Source: an uncultured Veillonellaceae bacterium (GTDB lineage Bacteria > Bacillota > Negativicutes > Veillonellales > Veillonellaceae). Taken from it: a DNA stretch of 64,000 bases. The notes below the pieces were generated by a model that searched no databases, was not told where the DNA came from, and was given only the letters and a program-made list of their open reading frames with translations. The position numbers and the translations under genes are program-made. The DNA is taken from contig CAMBIX010000001.1 of the NCBI GenBank assembly GCA_945867815.1, positions 124,001 through 188,000 on the forward strand. Direction: 5' to 3'. Shown piece after piece: positions 27,340-36,797 of the stretch (its first letter is position 1; each line of letters starts with the position of its first letter).

Positions 27340-28131
27340 TTAGTTATGTTGTTTTTCTTTTTTTTTATCCATTATGCCTAGGGTAATAAAGACAATAACA
27401 CCAATACAGATAACAATAAGACTAGTTACTTGGGCAGATTTTAGACCACCAATAACAGGATTTACATAGTCACCGCGTAAAAATTCTAGGAAAAAACGGG
27501 CGATAGAATATAAAATAGCATAAAGGACAAAGACTTGTCCTTTTGCATGCTTTTGGGTACTGAAGAAGAGTAAGAGAACGAAAATGATTACATTAATTTG
27601 TCCTTCCCAAACTTCGGCAGGCCATAAGGGTTGTGCTCCGTAAGTATGATAGGCCAAGGTAGTTGATGGGTAGATAATACCGAAATCACTGCCGGTAGGA
27701 TGGCCAAAGGCGTCTCCGTTTAAGAGATTAGCCATACGGCCAATAGATTGGCCAAGGACAATGGCTGGGGCGAAGAAGTCAGCAAAGGCCCACGTATCAA
27801 TGTGATGGTAGTAGCAAAAAGCTATGGCTGTCAGCACACCAGCAGCGACACCGCCTTGAATAGCCATGCCGCCTTGCCATACAAAAGGAATTTGTAATAG
27901 ATGATGGCTGTAATAAGCCCAGTCAAAAAAGAAAACATCCCATAGACGGGCACCAATAAGACCGGCTATGGCTGAATAGAGACCACAATCTATAATATAG
28001 ACTTCATAGCCGTTTTTTTCTTTTTTAGCGAGTGCATAGGCGGTTAAGCCACCACAGATAATGGCTAGGCAGATAATGAGGCCATAAGCCCGAATGGGGA
28101 ATTGTCCAATAAAAAATAAGTATTGATGCAT
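27340..28131 (-). CDS. lgt: Prolipoprotein diacylglyceryl transferase
   Basis: Inner-membrane enzyme adding diacylglycerol to the lipobox Cys of prolipoproteins (such as the MetQ and family 5 lipoproteins here). 263 residues, seven or so membrane helices. Motifs: PIRAYGLIICLAII at the N-terminus, IGARLWDVFFF, GGMAIQGGV, and the signature GRMANLLNGDAFGHPT with essential Arg, Asn and Gly. FFLEFLRGDY completes the family pattern. Monocistronic and convergent with leuB. Confidence 0.96.
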   Translation of the reverse strand: MHQYLFFIGQFPIRAYGLIICLAIICGGLTAYALAKKEKNGYEVYIIDCGLYSAIAGLIGARLWDVFFFDWAYYSHHLLQIPFVWQGGMAIQGGVAAGVLTAIAFCYYHHIDTWAFADFFAPAIVLGQSIGRMANLLNGDAFGHPTGSDFGIIYPSTTLAYHTYGAQPLWPAEVWEGQINVIIFVLLLFFSTQKHAKGQVFVLYAILYSIARFFLEFLRGDYVNPVIGGLKSAQVTSLIVICIGVIVFITLGIMDKKKEKQHN

Positions 28132-28266
28132 AGTTCTTTTAGGCTAGGTATAGGTAATTAAAGAATTACAAGAATACTAGCTATCCTTTCTATAAAATTC
28201 ATTACTTTCTAATCTTTCGTTACTATACTACTCGGAGAAAAAGCAGTCAACTAGTAGTCAGTATGG

Positions 28267-28272
28267 TATAAT
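28267..28272 (+). promoter_or_regulatory. Candidate -10 element for pheA
   Basis: A perfect TATAAT at 28267 lies 31 bases before the pheA ATG. The expected -35 position (CAGTCA) is a poor match, so only the -10 is offered. Confidence 0.4.
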
Positions 28273-28302
28273 TAAAAAATATGAGAAAAGAGAGGCTGCT
28301 TT

Positions 28303-29190
28303 ATGAAAATATCCTATTTAGGGCCTAAAGGGACCTTTACTGAAGAAGCCGTTCATGGCTATGCCAAGGCCTATAAGTTACAGGCTGAGTATGAAGCGTA
28401 TAGCACGATTGATGCGGCTTTGGAAGCTATGTATAAGGGCGCAGTGGATTTGGCTGTTGTTCCTATTGAAAATTCTTTGGGAGGAACGGTCTTAACGACA
28501 AGCGATTATTTAGCAGAGTTTGATGAGTGTGAGATTTTAGGTGAACTTTTATTGCCAATTGTTCATTATTTGTGGGGCAGCCAGTCGAGTATAGACATAA
28601 AAAATGTAAAAAAAGTGTATTCGCATCCGCAGGCCTTGCGTCAATGTAAGGGGTATTTAGATACTTATTTGCCAAGAGCTGAGCGAGTTGAGACCAGTTC
28701 GACAGCAGAAGCCGCTCAATTAGTGAGTCAGCATAAGGACTCGCAAGAGGCCCTTGTTGGTGGTTATACCTTGGGACTTACTTATGATTTGTCTTGTTTG
28801 GCTAAAGCTATTCAAGATAATCAATTAAACACAACACGGTTTATTGGTGTGAGAAGGAAAAAGGATGCTCACTATTTAGCGAATAAAAAAGCAGATAAGG
28901 TATCTGTTTGGTGTCAATTAGATGGCATGCGACCAGGCTCGCTTTGTGAAAGTTTATTGCTGTTTGCTAAGAGGCATATTAATTTGGTTCGAATCGAGTC
29001 AAGACCTGCCAAGGGCCGATTGGGTGAGTATACTTTCTTTTTTGATATAGCTATACCAGGGAATCCGCAAGTTATGACAGAGGCTTTAGAAGAATTAAAA
29101 CAATTAGCCAGTGACTATCGTTTTTTGGGGGCGTATGAGTCTAAGCAAGTAGAAAGAAAAGAGTTTAATAAAGTAAATGAAGTTGAATAA
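28303..29190 (+). CDS. pheA: Prephenate dehydratase with ACT domain
   Basis: Converts prephenate to phenylpyruvate for phenylalanine synthesis; monofunctional, 295 residues, no chorismate mutase domain. Catalytic part: YLGPKGTFTEEAV, VVPIENSLGGTV, YSHPQALRQC and NTTRFIGVRR (the Thr-Arg-Phe site). The ACT regulatory domain (about 205-285) has GSLCESLLLF and the Phe-binding ESRPAKGRLGEY, predicting feedback control. Its end overlaps the next gene by 14 bases. Confidence 0.95.
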   Translation: MKISYLGPKGTFTEEAVHGYAKAYKLQAEYEAYSTIDAALEAMYKGAVDLAVVPIENSLGGTVLTTSDYLAEFDECEILGELLLPIVHYLWGSQSSIDIKNVKKVYSHPQALRQCKGYLDTYLPRAERVETSSTAEAAQLVSQHKDSQEALVGGYTLGLTYDLSCLAKAIQDNQLNTTRFIGVRRKKDAHYLANKKADKVSVWCQLDGMRPGSLCESLLLFAKRHINLVRIESRPAKGRLGEYTFFFDIAIPGNPQVMTEALEELKQLASDYRFLGAYESKQVERKEFNKVNEVE

Positions 29191-31330
29191 GCAAATGACG
29201 ACTTGTGTGTTTGTTAAAAAACAAAGAAATCATCTGAGTAAACAAAGTCGGTTGTATAAAAAATATATAGCGGCTTTAGTGACAGCTGTCTGTATGAGTG
29301 GTTTTCCTTTTACAGGTTTGCAGGCTGCCAATACAGATGGTGTTAGTCTTGATCAAGAAGGGCCCATTCGGATTGTGCGAGTTATTCCTGATACAATACA
29401 TATTGAGATAAAACGGACATCGGATACGGCTGATAAGGAACAGGAAACCGATAAGCAAGTAAGTACTAGTAAGGATGAAGAGAAAGCAAAGGTGACGCCG
29501 ACATTTAAGGTTAATAGCTCCTTACAAGCGGTTAGTGAAACGGCTTCTATATCGGATGGAATGGATACAGCTGTTTTGACAAAAGTGGCAACTTCAGAAG
29601 TAGTACGTAATAGTAAAGTAAGTGGTGAATCAGCTACGAGCATTACTAGTAATAGTAATGAAAATGCCGAAGAAGCGATACCAAACGAGGAAATGGCACA
29701 GGCCATGGAACCTGTTCGGGTAGTACGGCGGGGGTTGCCAACAGAAAAGGTAGTAAATAAACCGAAGACAAGTGCCCAAAGTATAAAATCAGGGACGACA
29801 GCGGCTAAAACAGAAGTAGAAAACCAAACAAAGGCAGAAACGCAGGTGCCTGTTAATACAACAGAAGAAGGGCTAGCTCAGACAGCTCCTGTGACGGGAA
29901 AAGACATTATTAAGCAAGAGGGTCATGTCTTAGTTCCTGTTGATTTGTTTATAGAAGCTACACCTTATAAAGTGACGGCTAACCAATATAAATCAGCTTA
30001 TACTATTGATTTGCCTTATTTAACACTTGATGCGGCTGGTGCTATCGAACGGCAAACAGGACATGTAGTACCGGTACGTTTGCCTTTACAGGTCATTGAT
30101 GGACATAATTTTATTGATGTGTCTAATAGGGAAGACCTGTTAGGCCTATCTCTTAAGGAATCTATTAATCAGGCGGGTGTCAGCAGTTTTCAACTTACCA
30201 CAAGCAAGAAGAAATTGACATTGCCTGCTTGGCAGGAAGTCGCACAACCATTGCGTTGGGCTTTTGATCCTCTCGTGTCAGATGCCTATGAGGCGCCCTT
30301 AGGCTCAGAAGGAACGACCATTGTATCACCATCTTTGTTCCAATTGGAAACGGGAGGCAGTGTTCATGTTAGTAGCAAGGTCAAAGAAGCCTATGTAAGT
30401 GCCTATAAAGAGATGGGTGGACAGGTATGGCCTTTGGTAGCTAATCAGTTTAATGACCAAGCAGTGACTAAGGCTATCCTTGCTAATAAGGCCAATTGGC
30501 CAAGTTATGCACAGACTTTAATTAACTATGCCTATATGTATGGTTATAGTGGCTATAATTTTGACTTCGAAAATGTTAATTATGGAAGCAAAACAGCCTT
30601 AACTGAGTTTGTTACTTATTTAGCAGCTATGATGCGTAAGTATCATTTATATACGTCTATCGATGTAATAGGCTATTCTGATAGCCCTGATTGGTCTTTA
30701 GTCTACGACCGTACGACCTTGGGACAGGCTGTCGATTATGTTGTTTTAATGGCTTATGATGAAACTTGGGCTTCAAGTACTAAAGCTGGTCCAGTAGCTA
30801 GTTTCCCTTGGGTAAAGACTAATATGCTAAAATTACTGCAGGAAGTACCAGCTAATAAGTTAGTACTAGGTATTCCTTTTTATATGCGGACTTGGACACA
30901 GCCGATTGTTAATGGCATTTTAGGAAAGGCTAAGAGTAAGACCTTATCCATGACGGATAGTTTGGATGTTATTTCGCAGTATAAATCAAATATTGTTTGG
31001 AATTCAAAGTTAAAGACCAATTACTTGGCCTATGAAGTAGCTCCAAATGGGAAAGTAAGTCCATTAACAATAGTTAATGAGGTAAATAAAGAGACAACCT
31101 TAGAAAAAGGGCAGGCCGCTTATACAGTAAAAAAGCCAACTATAAAAAATGGACAGTTCGTACAAATATGGTTTGAAGATAAAAAATCTTTAGCTTATAA
31201 GTTAGCTTTAGTTCGTGTTTATCATCTAGCTGGTTTTGCTGCCTGGCGTAAGAATTTTGAACCGGTTTCTATAGATAATCAAATACGACAGACTTCATTA
31301 GTACCTAAATTGACGGTCAATGTAGAATAG
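29177..31330 (+). CDS. Secreted GH18-domain protein with stalk domain (SleL/YaaH-like)
   Basis: A 717-residue exported protein. Signal peptide around residues 28-50 (YIAALVTAVCMSG to LQA), a long Thr/Glu/Lys-rich linker (about 60-250), a copper-amine-oxidase-N-like stalk domain (about 255-350) and a C-terminal GH18 barrel (about 370-700). The catalytic stretch GYNFDFENV matches the N-x-D-x-E version in spore-cortex and peptidoglycan-acting SleL/YaaH proteins; VLMAYDETWAS and PVASFPWV agree. Likely acts on peptidoglycan-type glycans in the periplasm. The start overlaps pheA; ATG 29195 is an alternative. Confidence 0.85.
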   Translation: MKLNKQMTTCVFVKKQRNHLSKQSRLYKKYIAALVTAVCMSGFPFTGLQAANTDGVSLDQEGPIRIVRVIPDTIHIEIKRTSDTADKEQETDKQVSTSKDEEKAKVTPTFKVNSSLQAVSETASISDGMDTAVLTKVATSEVVRNSKVSGESATSITSNSNENAEEAIPNEEMAQAMEPVRVVRRGLPTEKVVNKPKTSAQSIKSGTTAAKTEVENQTKAETQVPVNTTEEGLAQTAPVTGKDIIKQEGHVLVPVDLFIEATPYKVTANQYKSAYTIDLPYLTLDAAGAIERQTGHVVPVRLPLQVIDGHNFIDVSNREDLLGLSLKESINQAGVSSFQLTTSKKKLTLPAWQEVAQPLRWAFDPLVSDAYEAPLGSEGTTIVSPSLFQLETGGSVHVSSKVKEAYVSAYKEMGGQVWPLVANQFNDQAVTKAILANKANWPSYAQTLINYAYMYGYSGYNFDFENVNYGSKTALTEFVTYLAAMMRKYHLYTSIDVIGYSDSPDWSLVYDRTTLGQAVDYVVLMAYDETWASSTKAGPVASFPWVKTNMLKLLQEVPANKLVLGIPFYMRTWTQPIVNGILGKAKSKTLSMTDSLDVISQYKSNIVWNSKLKTNYLAYEVAPNGKVSPLTIVNEVNKETTLEKGQAAYTVKKPTIKNGQFVQIWFEDKKSLAYKLALVRVYHLAGFAAWRKNFEPVSIDNQIRQTSLVPKLTVNVE

Positions 31331-31406
31331 ACCTATAATAAACCATAAGTGTTATGAGAGAGTTATGTACATTTGTACATCGTTATATTACGGGAGGTTT
31401 TCCTAG

Positions 31407-33875
31407 ATGCAGGATAAATATGTAGCACAAGATATTGAAAAGAAGTGGCAAGCTTATTGGGAGCAGAATCATACAGATAAGACCAATTATGATCCAAATA
31501 AAAAGAAATATTATGTCTTAGAAATGTTCCCTTATCCATCAGGTAATTTGCATATGGGGCATGTGCGTAATTACTCTATTGGGGATGTGGTAGCTCGCTT
31601 TAAACGTATGAAAGGCTTTAATGTCTTGCATCCAATGGGATGGGACAGCTTTGGGATGCCTGCAGAAAATGCAGCGATTCAGCGGGGAATTGCACCAAAA
31701 GATTGGACCTTATCTAACATTGATAATATGCGTCGTCAGCAAAAATCGCTAGGTTTATCCTATGATTGGGACAGAGAAGTGGCTACTTGTAAAGAAGATT
31801 ATTATAAGTGGACCCAGTGGATTTTTGAACAGTTCTACAAGAAGGGGTTAGCCTTTAAGAAAGAGGCTAAGGTTAACTGGTGTGACCATTGCCATACCGT
31901 ACTAGCGAATGAACAGGTTATTGATGGCAAGTGCTGGCGTTGTGATAATCAGGTAGAGAAAAAAGACCTTAAGCAGTGGTTTTTGAAGATTACCGCTTAC
32001 GCTGATCGTTTATTAAAAGACCTAGATACACTTGATGGATGGCCAGAACGGGTTAAGTTAATGCAAAAAAATTGGATTGGTCGTAGTGAAGGGGCTCAAT
32101 TTGCTTTTGACATTCCATCTATTAATAAAAAAATTGAAGTCTATACGACTCGTATTGATACGGTCTATGGCGTTAGTTATGTAGTCCTTGCACCAGAACA
32201 TCCTTATGTACAGGAGTTAATTAAGGATGCACCGAATAAAGCGGATTTAGATGCTTTTATTCACCGTATTCGTAATTTGAGTGAAATTGAACGTACGTCT
32301 ACGGAAGTAGAAAAAGAAGGCTTGTTTACTGGGAAGTATGCTCTTAATCCATTTACTGGCCAAGAGGTACCAATTTGGATAGCTAATTATGTGCTTGTTG
32401 ATTATGGTACTGGTGCTGTTATGGGCGTGCCGGCTGGTGATGAACGAGATTATAAGTTTGCTAAAAAATATAAGTTACCAATTAAATGGGTTATTCAAAA
32501 TCCAGACCAAACACTTGATTTTGATCAAATGGTAGGTGCCTATACGGATGCGGGTGTCTTAGTTAATTCCGGCGATTATACAGGTATGACTACAGAAGAC
32601 GCTCGGCAGGCTCTATATAAAGCCATTGAAGATAAGGGGATTGGTCATAAAAAGGTAAATTATCGCTTACGGGATTGGTTGATTTCTCGCCAGCGTTATT
32701 GGGGCGTGCCGATTCCTGTTATTTATTGTGACAAATGTGGTGAACAGTTAGTACCAGAAGATCAGTTGCCCGTTAAGTTGCCGGAAGACGTTGTTTTTGA
32801 TGGGGGAGCTATTTCACCATTAGCTACGTCCAAGACTTTTATGCATACGACTTGTCCAAAATGTGGTGGTCCAGCTACACGAGAAATCGATACGATTGAC
32901 ACCTTTATTGATTCGTCTTGGTATTTCTTACGTTATACAGATGCACATAATGATAAGGAAGCCTTTAATAAACAAATCGCTGATTATTGGATGAATGTAG
33001 ACCAGTATATTGGCGGTATTGAACATGCTATTTTGCATCTTTTATATTCCCGTTTTGTCGTTAAGGTTCTTCATGATTTAGATTTGGTTAGTGTTGATGA
33101 ACCGTTCCGTGGTCTATTGACGCAAGGCATGGTTTTAAAAGATGGCAGTAAGATGTCTAAGTCTAAGGGTAACGTTGTATCGCCAGAAGAAATCGTTACT
33201 AAGTATGGCGCAGATACAGCCCGTTTATTTATTTTATTTGCTGCACCCGTTGATCGTGATCTTGATTGGAGCGATAAAGGCGTTGAAGGGTCCTATCGAT
33301 TCTTAAATCGTGTATGGCGCATTATAAATACTTATCATGAATTCGCGCAAGAAGCTAAAAGAAATCAGTTGACTAAGGAAGAGACAGCCTTACGTCGTGA
33401 ACTGCATAGGGTACTTAAAAAAGTAACAGAAGACCTAGATGGTAAATTTAATTTTAATACAGCCATTAGTACCATTATGGAACTTGTTAATGCGATGTAT
33501 CAATTTACTGATCAAGGTAAGACCGTTGAAGCGGGCCTCGCTGACGAAATTGTACGTGACTTACTCTTATTATTAGCTCCATTTACACCACATATTACAG
33601 AAGAATTGTGGCATGAATGTGGGTATGAAGGTAGTGTTCATCAGCAGGATTGGCCAGATTATGAAGAAAAGGCTTTAGCTGTTGATGAAGTGGAAATTGC
33701 TGTACAAGTCAATGGTAAGGTACGCGGGAAGATGACTGTATCCGTGTCTGCTTCTAAAGAAGATATGCAGGAGCAGGCCTTGGCTTTGCCAAAAGTGGCT
33801 GAATACGTAGCTGGCAAACAGATTATTAAGGCTATCATTATTCCTAAGAAAATTGTAAATATTGTAGTTAAATAA
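31407..33875 (+). CDS. leuS: Leucyl-tRNA synthetase
   Basis: Class I aminoacyl-tRNA synthetase, 822 residues. HIGH-type motif [12 protein letters not shown] near residue 50, [14 protein letters not shown] near 580, the CP1 editing domain with [10 protein letters not shown] and [15 protein letters not shown], a Cys-rich zinc-like insertion [13 protein letters not shown], and the C-terminal [10 protein letters not shown]. No T-box precedes it; the 75-base upstream gap has AGGAGG-like GGGAGG and a small palindrome. Confidence 0.97.
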   Translation: MQDKYVAQDIEKKWQAYWEQNHTDKTNYDPNKKKYYVLEMFPYPSGNLHMGHVRNYSIGDVVARFKRMKGFNVLHPMGWDSFGMPAENAAIQRGIAPKDWTLSNIDNMRRQQKSLGLSYDWDREVATCKEDYYKWTQWIFEQFYKKGLAFKKEAKVNWCDHCHTVLANEQVIDGKCWRCDNQVEKKDLKQWFLKITAYADRLLKDLDTLDGWPERVKLMQKNWIGRSEGAQFAFDIPSINKKIEVYTTRIDTVYGVSYVVLAPEHPYVQELIKDAPNKADLDAFIHRIRNLSEIERTSTEVEKEGLFTGKYALNPFTGQEVPIWIANYVLVDYGTGAVMGVPAGDERDYKFAKKYKLPIKWVIQNPDQTLDFDQMVGAYTDAGVLVNSGDYTGMTTEDARQALYKAIEDKGIGHKKVNYRLRDWLISRQRYWGVPIPVIYCDKCGEQLVPEDQLPVKLPEDVVFDGGAISPLATSKTFMHTTCPKCGGPATREIDTIDTFIDSSWYFLRYTDAHNDKEAFNKQIADYWMNVDQYIGGIEHAILHLLYSRFVVKVLHDLDLVSVDEPFRGLLTQGMVLKDGSKMSKSKGNVVSPEEIVTKYGADTARLFILFAAPVDRDLDWSDKGVEGSYRFLNRVWRIINTYHEFAQEAKRNQLTKEETALRRELHRVLKKVTEDLDGKFNFNTAISTIMELVNAMYQFTDQGKTVEAGLADEIVRDLLLLLAPFTPHITEELWHECGYEGSVHQQDWPDYEEKALAVDEVEIAVQVNGKVRGKMTVSVSASKEDMQEQALALPKVAEYVAGKQIIKAIIIPKKIVNIVVK

Positions 33876-33928
33876 GACCTTCTATGGATAGACTATGTAA
33901 ATTAGATAGGACTATCCTGTGAAAAATA

Positions 33929-33968
33929 AAAATAGCAGTGATAGCTGAAGAGCTGTCACTGCTATTTA
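33929..33968 (+). terminator. Hairpin between leuS and the deaminase
   Basis: AAATAGCAGTGA and TCACTGCTATTT pair, extended by TAGC/GCT around a short loop, directly upstream of the deaminase Shine-Dalgarno. The T tract is short, so termination is plausible rather than certain. Confidence 0.6.
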
Positions 33969-33992
33969 CTGTAGAAAGCAAAGGTGGTTATT

Positions 33993-34472
33993 ATGGCTAA
34001 ACGAAGTAATTATATTAGTTGGGATGAATATTTTATGGGTGTAGCCATGTTGGCTAGTGAACGGTCAAAAGATCCTAACACCCAAGTTGGCGCCTGTATT
34101 GTTAGTGAAGATAATAAAATTTTATCTATTGGCTATAATGGAATGCCTCTAGGCTGTAGTGATGATGAATTTTCATGGGAACGCGATGGTCAAGAGGATA
34201 CTAAATATTTTTATACGGTTCATAGCGAGTTAAACGCCATTTTGAATTACCGTGGAGGCTCCCTAGAAGGCAGTAAAATTTATGTTACCTTGTTTCCTTG
34301 CAATGAATGCGCTAAGGCCATTATTCAAAGTGGAATTAAGGAAGTTATCTATTGGAAAGACTTCTATAAGGATACACCAGAAGTTAAGTCTTCTAAACGG
34401 ATGCTTACTACGGCTGGCGTTGAACTTACCCTTTACCGCCCTACTAATCGGACTATCACTTTAACTGTATAA
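33993..34472 (+). CDS. Deoxycytidylate deaminase family protein (ComEB-like)
   Basis: Zinc-dependent deaminase of 159 residues, likely dCMP to dUMP for thymidylate supply. HSELNAIL supplies the His and catalytic Glu; FPCNECAKAI supplies the two Cys zinc ligands; NTQVGACIV and GYNGMPLGCSD fit the dCMP branch. ATG 33993 follows AAAGGTGG at good spacing; an in-frame GTG at 33984 lies inside that site. In other Firmicutes a relative (comEB) sits between comEA and comEC; here it is 1.6 kb before comEA with a divergent gene between. Confidence 0.9.
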   Translation: MAKRSNYISWDEYFMGVAMLASERSKDPNTQVGACIVSEDNKILSIGYNGMPLGCSDDEFSWERDGQEDTKYFYTVHSELNAILNYRGGSLEGSKIYVTLFPCNECAKAIIQSGIKEVIYWKDFYKDTPEVKSSKRMLTTAGVELTLYRPTNRTITLTV

Positions 34473-34496
34473 GTACTTATAGTGAAAAAATATTAT

Positions 34497-34563
34497 AAAA
34501 AGCCCTATCTCCTGCGATGAGCCTTTACTGAATGTGACTAGTTCTGAGGAGATAGGGCTTTTT
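34497..34563. repeat. Structured stem-loop element, copy 1 (possible bidirectional terminator)
   Basis: Perfect 16-bp outer arms AAAAAGCCCTATCTCC (34497-34512) and GGAGATAGGGCTTTTT (34548-34563) enclose a core that is closely shared with copy 2 at 34665-34730. The T and A tracts on both sides suit termination of both convergent genes. Confidence 0.75.
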
Positions 34564-34664
34564 GTATCAGCTCGTGAGGAAACATGTGTTTTTTGTGTCA
34601 GTTTTAAGGAAGATAGATTTTGCTGGTAGTTTGTAGGGACAATGAGTTTTTTATAGTATTTGAG

Positions 34665-34730
34665 CAAACAAGTATCTCCCGCAAGGAGCCTTTGCCGAAG
34701 GTGACCAGCTCCGAGGGAGATACCTGTTTG
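34665..34730. repeat. Structured stem-loop element, copy 2
   Basis: Arms CAAACAAGTATCTCCC (34665-34680) and GGGAGATACCTGTTTG (34715-34730) pair with one mismatch. The enclosed core GAGCCTTTGCCGAAGGTGAC through CCAGCTCCGAG matches copy 1 with a few, mostly transition, differences; inner helices GGAGC/GCTCC and CCTT/AAGG are predicted. There is no T run, so it is not an obvious terminator. Confidence 0.7.
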
Positions 34731-34746
34731 TGTACCTATTTGCATC

Positions 34747-35982
34747 TTAAAAGAGTAAATGTCCGTCTTTCATAATTGCTATTTTAGCACCATCATCCGT
34801 AAGTCCTGTGATAGACAAGCTTTCACTACCTACCATAAAGTCTACATGACTCATAGATTGATTTAAACCACGAGCTTCCAATTCCTCTTTAGATAAGCCA
34901 TCACTTTCGGCTAGGCAAGTTGGATATGCTGCTCCAAAGGCTAGATGGCAGGAGGCATTTTCATCAAAAAGTGTTTCATAGAAAATATGCCCACTTTGAC
35001 TAATGGGGGAATAATGATCAACCAAAGCGACTTCTCCTAGATAGGAGGATCCTTCATCTATGTCAAATAGACTGGTTAAAAAGTCGCGGCCTTCTTTAGC
35101 TTGATAATCTACTACCTTTCCGTCTTTAAAAGTGATAGTGAAGTTATCAATACGATTACCTTGGTAGATAAGCGGTTTACTACTATGAATGATACCGTTA
35201 ACACCAAGACGGTCAGGAGCGGTAAAGACTTCTTCTGATGGAATATTCGCATTGAAGAGGATGCCTTCCTTATTGGCTTCCGTGCCACCTTCCCAGACAT
35301 GATTTTTGGGCAGTTTAATGTGTAAATCACTGCCCTTTGCGTCTGTATAATGAAGTTCGATAAAATGTACGGCGTTTAGGGCGCGGGTCCGTTTTTCCAA
35401 GCGCTTTAGATGAGAGGACATGTCTTGTCCTGGTTCTGTATGATCAATACGACATAAGGTAAAGATGGTCTGCCAGAGGCTATTTAGTTTTTCTTCATCA
35501 CTGCCTGTATAACCTAATAAGTTAGCCCAAGTCAGGCTGGCAACGGCAGCGATACACCAAGTGACGGCTGATTCCATAATGGCTTTGTGGTAGAAAGGAA
35601 TGGCCGTATTTATAGCACTCGATTGCAGGGTTACCCGTTTGCTATCAACGCCTTGTAAGGCCTTAGGGTCGGCACTGATTAAAGAGAGAAAGGCCGCCTT
35701 TTTATCTATGTAGGTTTTGTAGTAGGCAGGTACCCAAGGATCTACTTCTTTTAGTGTTGATTCTGGTGCATGAAGCAGGCGTTCTTTACTGATAGGCGTA
35801 TGACGCCAATTAATAATAACGTTAGCCGCTTGAAGTTTATAGGCTTCTTTGGTAACTAGTTCGGCAAAGGTATAATTTTCTACGTCAACATTGATAACAA
35901 GGGTTTGTCCTTTTTGTAGATTCACACCTTCTTGTAAAAGTAGACGTGCATAGTTTGTTAATTGTTCCTTTATTGATGACAT
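34747..35982 (-). CDS. M29-family aminopeptidase (AmpS/PepS-like)
   Basis: Metalloaminopeptidase of 411 residues, thermophilic-aminopeptidase family M29. Recognisable pieces: NIPSEEVFTAPDRLGVNG with the conserved Glu and Asp, EVALVDHYSPIS, FYETLFDENASCHLAFG with Glu and His, and MSHVDFMVGS with His and Asp ligands. Cytoplasmic, expected to trim N-terminal residues from peptides. Start preceded by AAAGGAG on the minus strand. Transcribed divergently from comEA. Confidence 0.92.
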   Translation of the reverse strand: MSSIKEQLTNYARLLLQEGVNLQKGQTLVINVDVENYTFAELVTKEAYKLQAANVIINWRHTPISKERLLHAPESTLKEVDPWVPAYYKTYIDKKAAFLSLISADPKALQGVDSKRVTLQSSAINTAIPFYHKAIMESAVTWCIAAVASLTWANLLGYTGSDEEKLNSLWQTIFTLCRIDHTEPGQDMSSHLKRLEKRTRALNAVHFIELHYTDAKGSDLHIKLPKNHVWEGGTEANKEGILFNANIPSEEVFTAPDRLGVNGIIHSSKPLIYQGNRIDNFTITFKDGKVVDYQAKEGRDFLTSLFDIDEGSSYLGEVALVDHYSPISQSGHIFYETLFDENASCHLAFGAAYPTCLAESDGLSKEELEARGLNQSMSHVDFMVGSESLSITGLTDDGAKIAIMKDGHLLF

Positions 35983-36104
35983 GGTTAAAACTCCTTTGTT
36001 TTTGCCCCCTTTTCCTTATTAGGAAGATGACTAGGATTCACTAACTTATTGGTTGAAGTGTTCTATTGTCATTACTTTGTAAGGAGAAAGGGGCTATATA
36101 GTAT

Positions 36105-36797
36105 ATGGAGAGAAAGAAAAAAATTATTGTGTTTATTTTAGGACTTGTCCTGTTTCTAACACTTTGTTTTATTATAACAAATTTTGCCAGTTCTGCTGAG
36201 ACTAGTCAGTCCGCATCACATATAGAAAAAAATGGGTGGCCAAGAGATAATGGTAAGAAGGAAAAAGAGCTCGCTGATACGGCGCAGATAGGTCAGGTAG
36301 ATACGAAGCCTATGGCATCGAAACAAAGAATAAAAAATGGACCAGATGAGATAGATAAGGAAGGCAGCAGTGAAACAAGCATGGATAATAACATGTATGC
36401 CTATATTACAGGGGCGGTTATGAATCCTGGTTTATATGAAATACATGAGGGTATGACCTTAGGGCAGTTGGTAAAATCAGCTGGAGGTCTTTTGCCCTAT
36501 GCAGGGACTAATGAAGTTAATTTAGCCAGCCTTCTTGAAGCCGGTAAGCATGTGCACATTCCTTTTTCTTTTACTGGCTCGCCAGAGGAACTTCTTCGCA
36601 GTCAGAAGGTAAATGTAAATACAGCAACAGAAAAGGAGTTAGAGGCTTTGCCTGGTATTGGGCCGGCCATGGCTAAACGAATGATTGAATATAGGGAAAG
36701 TAATGGTAAGTTTACTGATATAGGTGATTTAAAGAAGGTAAAGGGTATTGGTCCAGCTTTACTTACCAAGATAAAGGATCAAGTTCGTGTCGATTAA
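36105..36797 (+). CDS. comEA: ComEA competence DNA-binding protein
   Basis: Membrane-anchored DNA receptor of the uptake machinery, 230 residues. N-terminal transmembrane anchor (KIIVFILGLVLFLTLCFII), charged linker, SLBB domain (YAYITGAVMNPGLYEIHEG, about 100-160), then a tandem helix-hairpin-helix module (VNVNTATEKELEALPGIGP and VKGIGPALLTKIKDQ) that binds double-stranded DNA. Overlaps comEC by 11 bases. Confidence 0.95.
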   Translation: MERKKKIIVFILGLVLFLTLCFIITNFASSAETSQSASHIEKNGWPRDNGKKEKELADTAQIGQVDTKPMASKQRIKNGPDEIDKEGSSETSMDNNMYAYITGAVMNPGLYEIHEGMTLGQLVKSAGGLLPYAGTNEVNLASLLEAGKHVHIPFSFTGSPEELLRSQKVNVNTATEKELEALPGIGPAMAKRMIEYRESNGKFTDIGDLKKVKGIGPALLTKIKDQVRVD

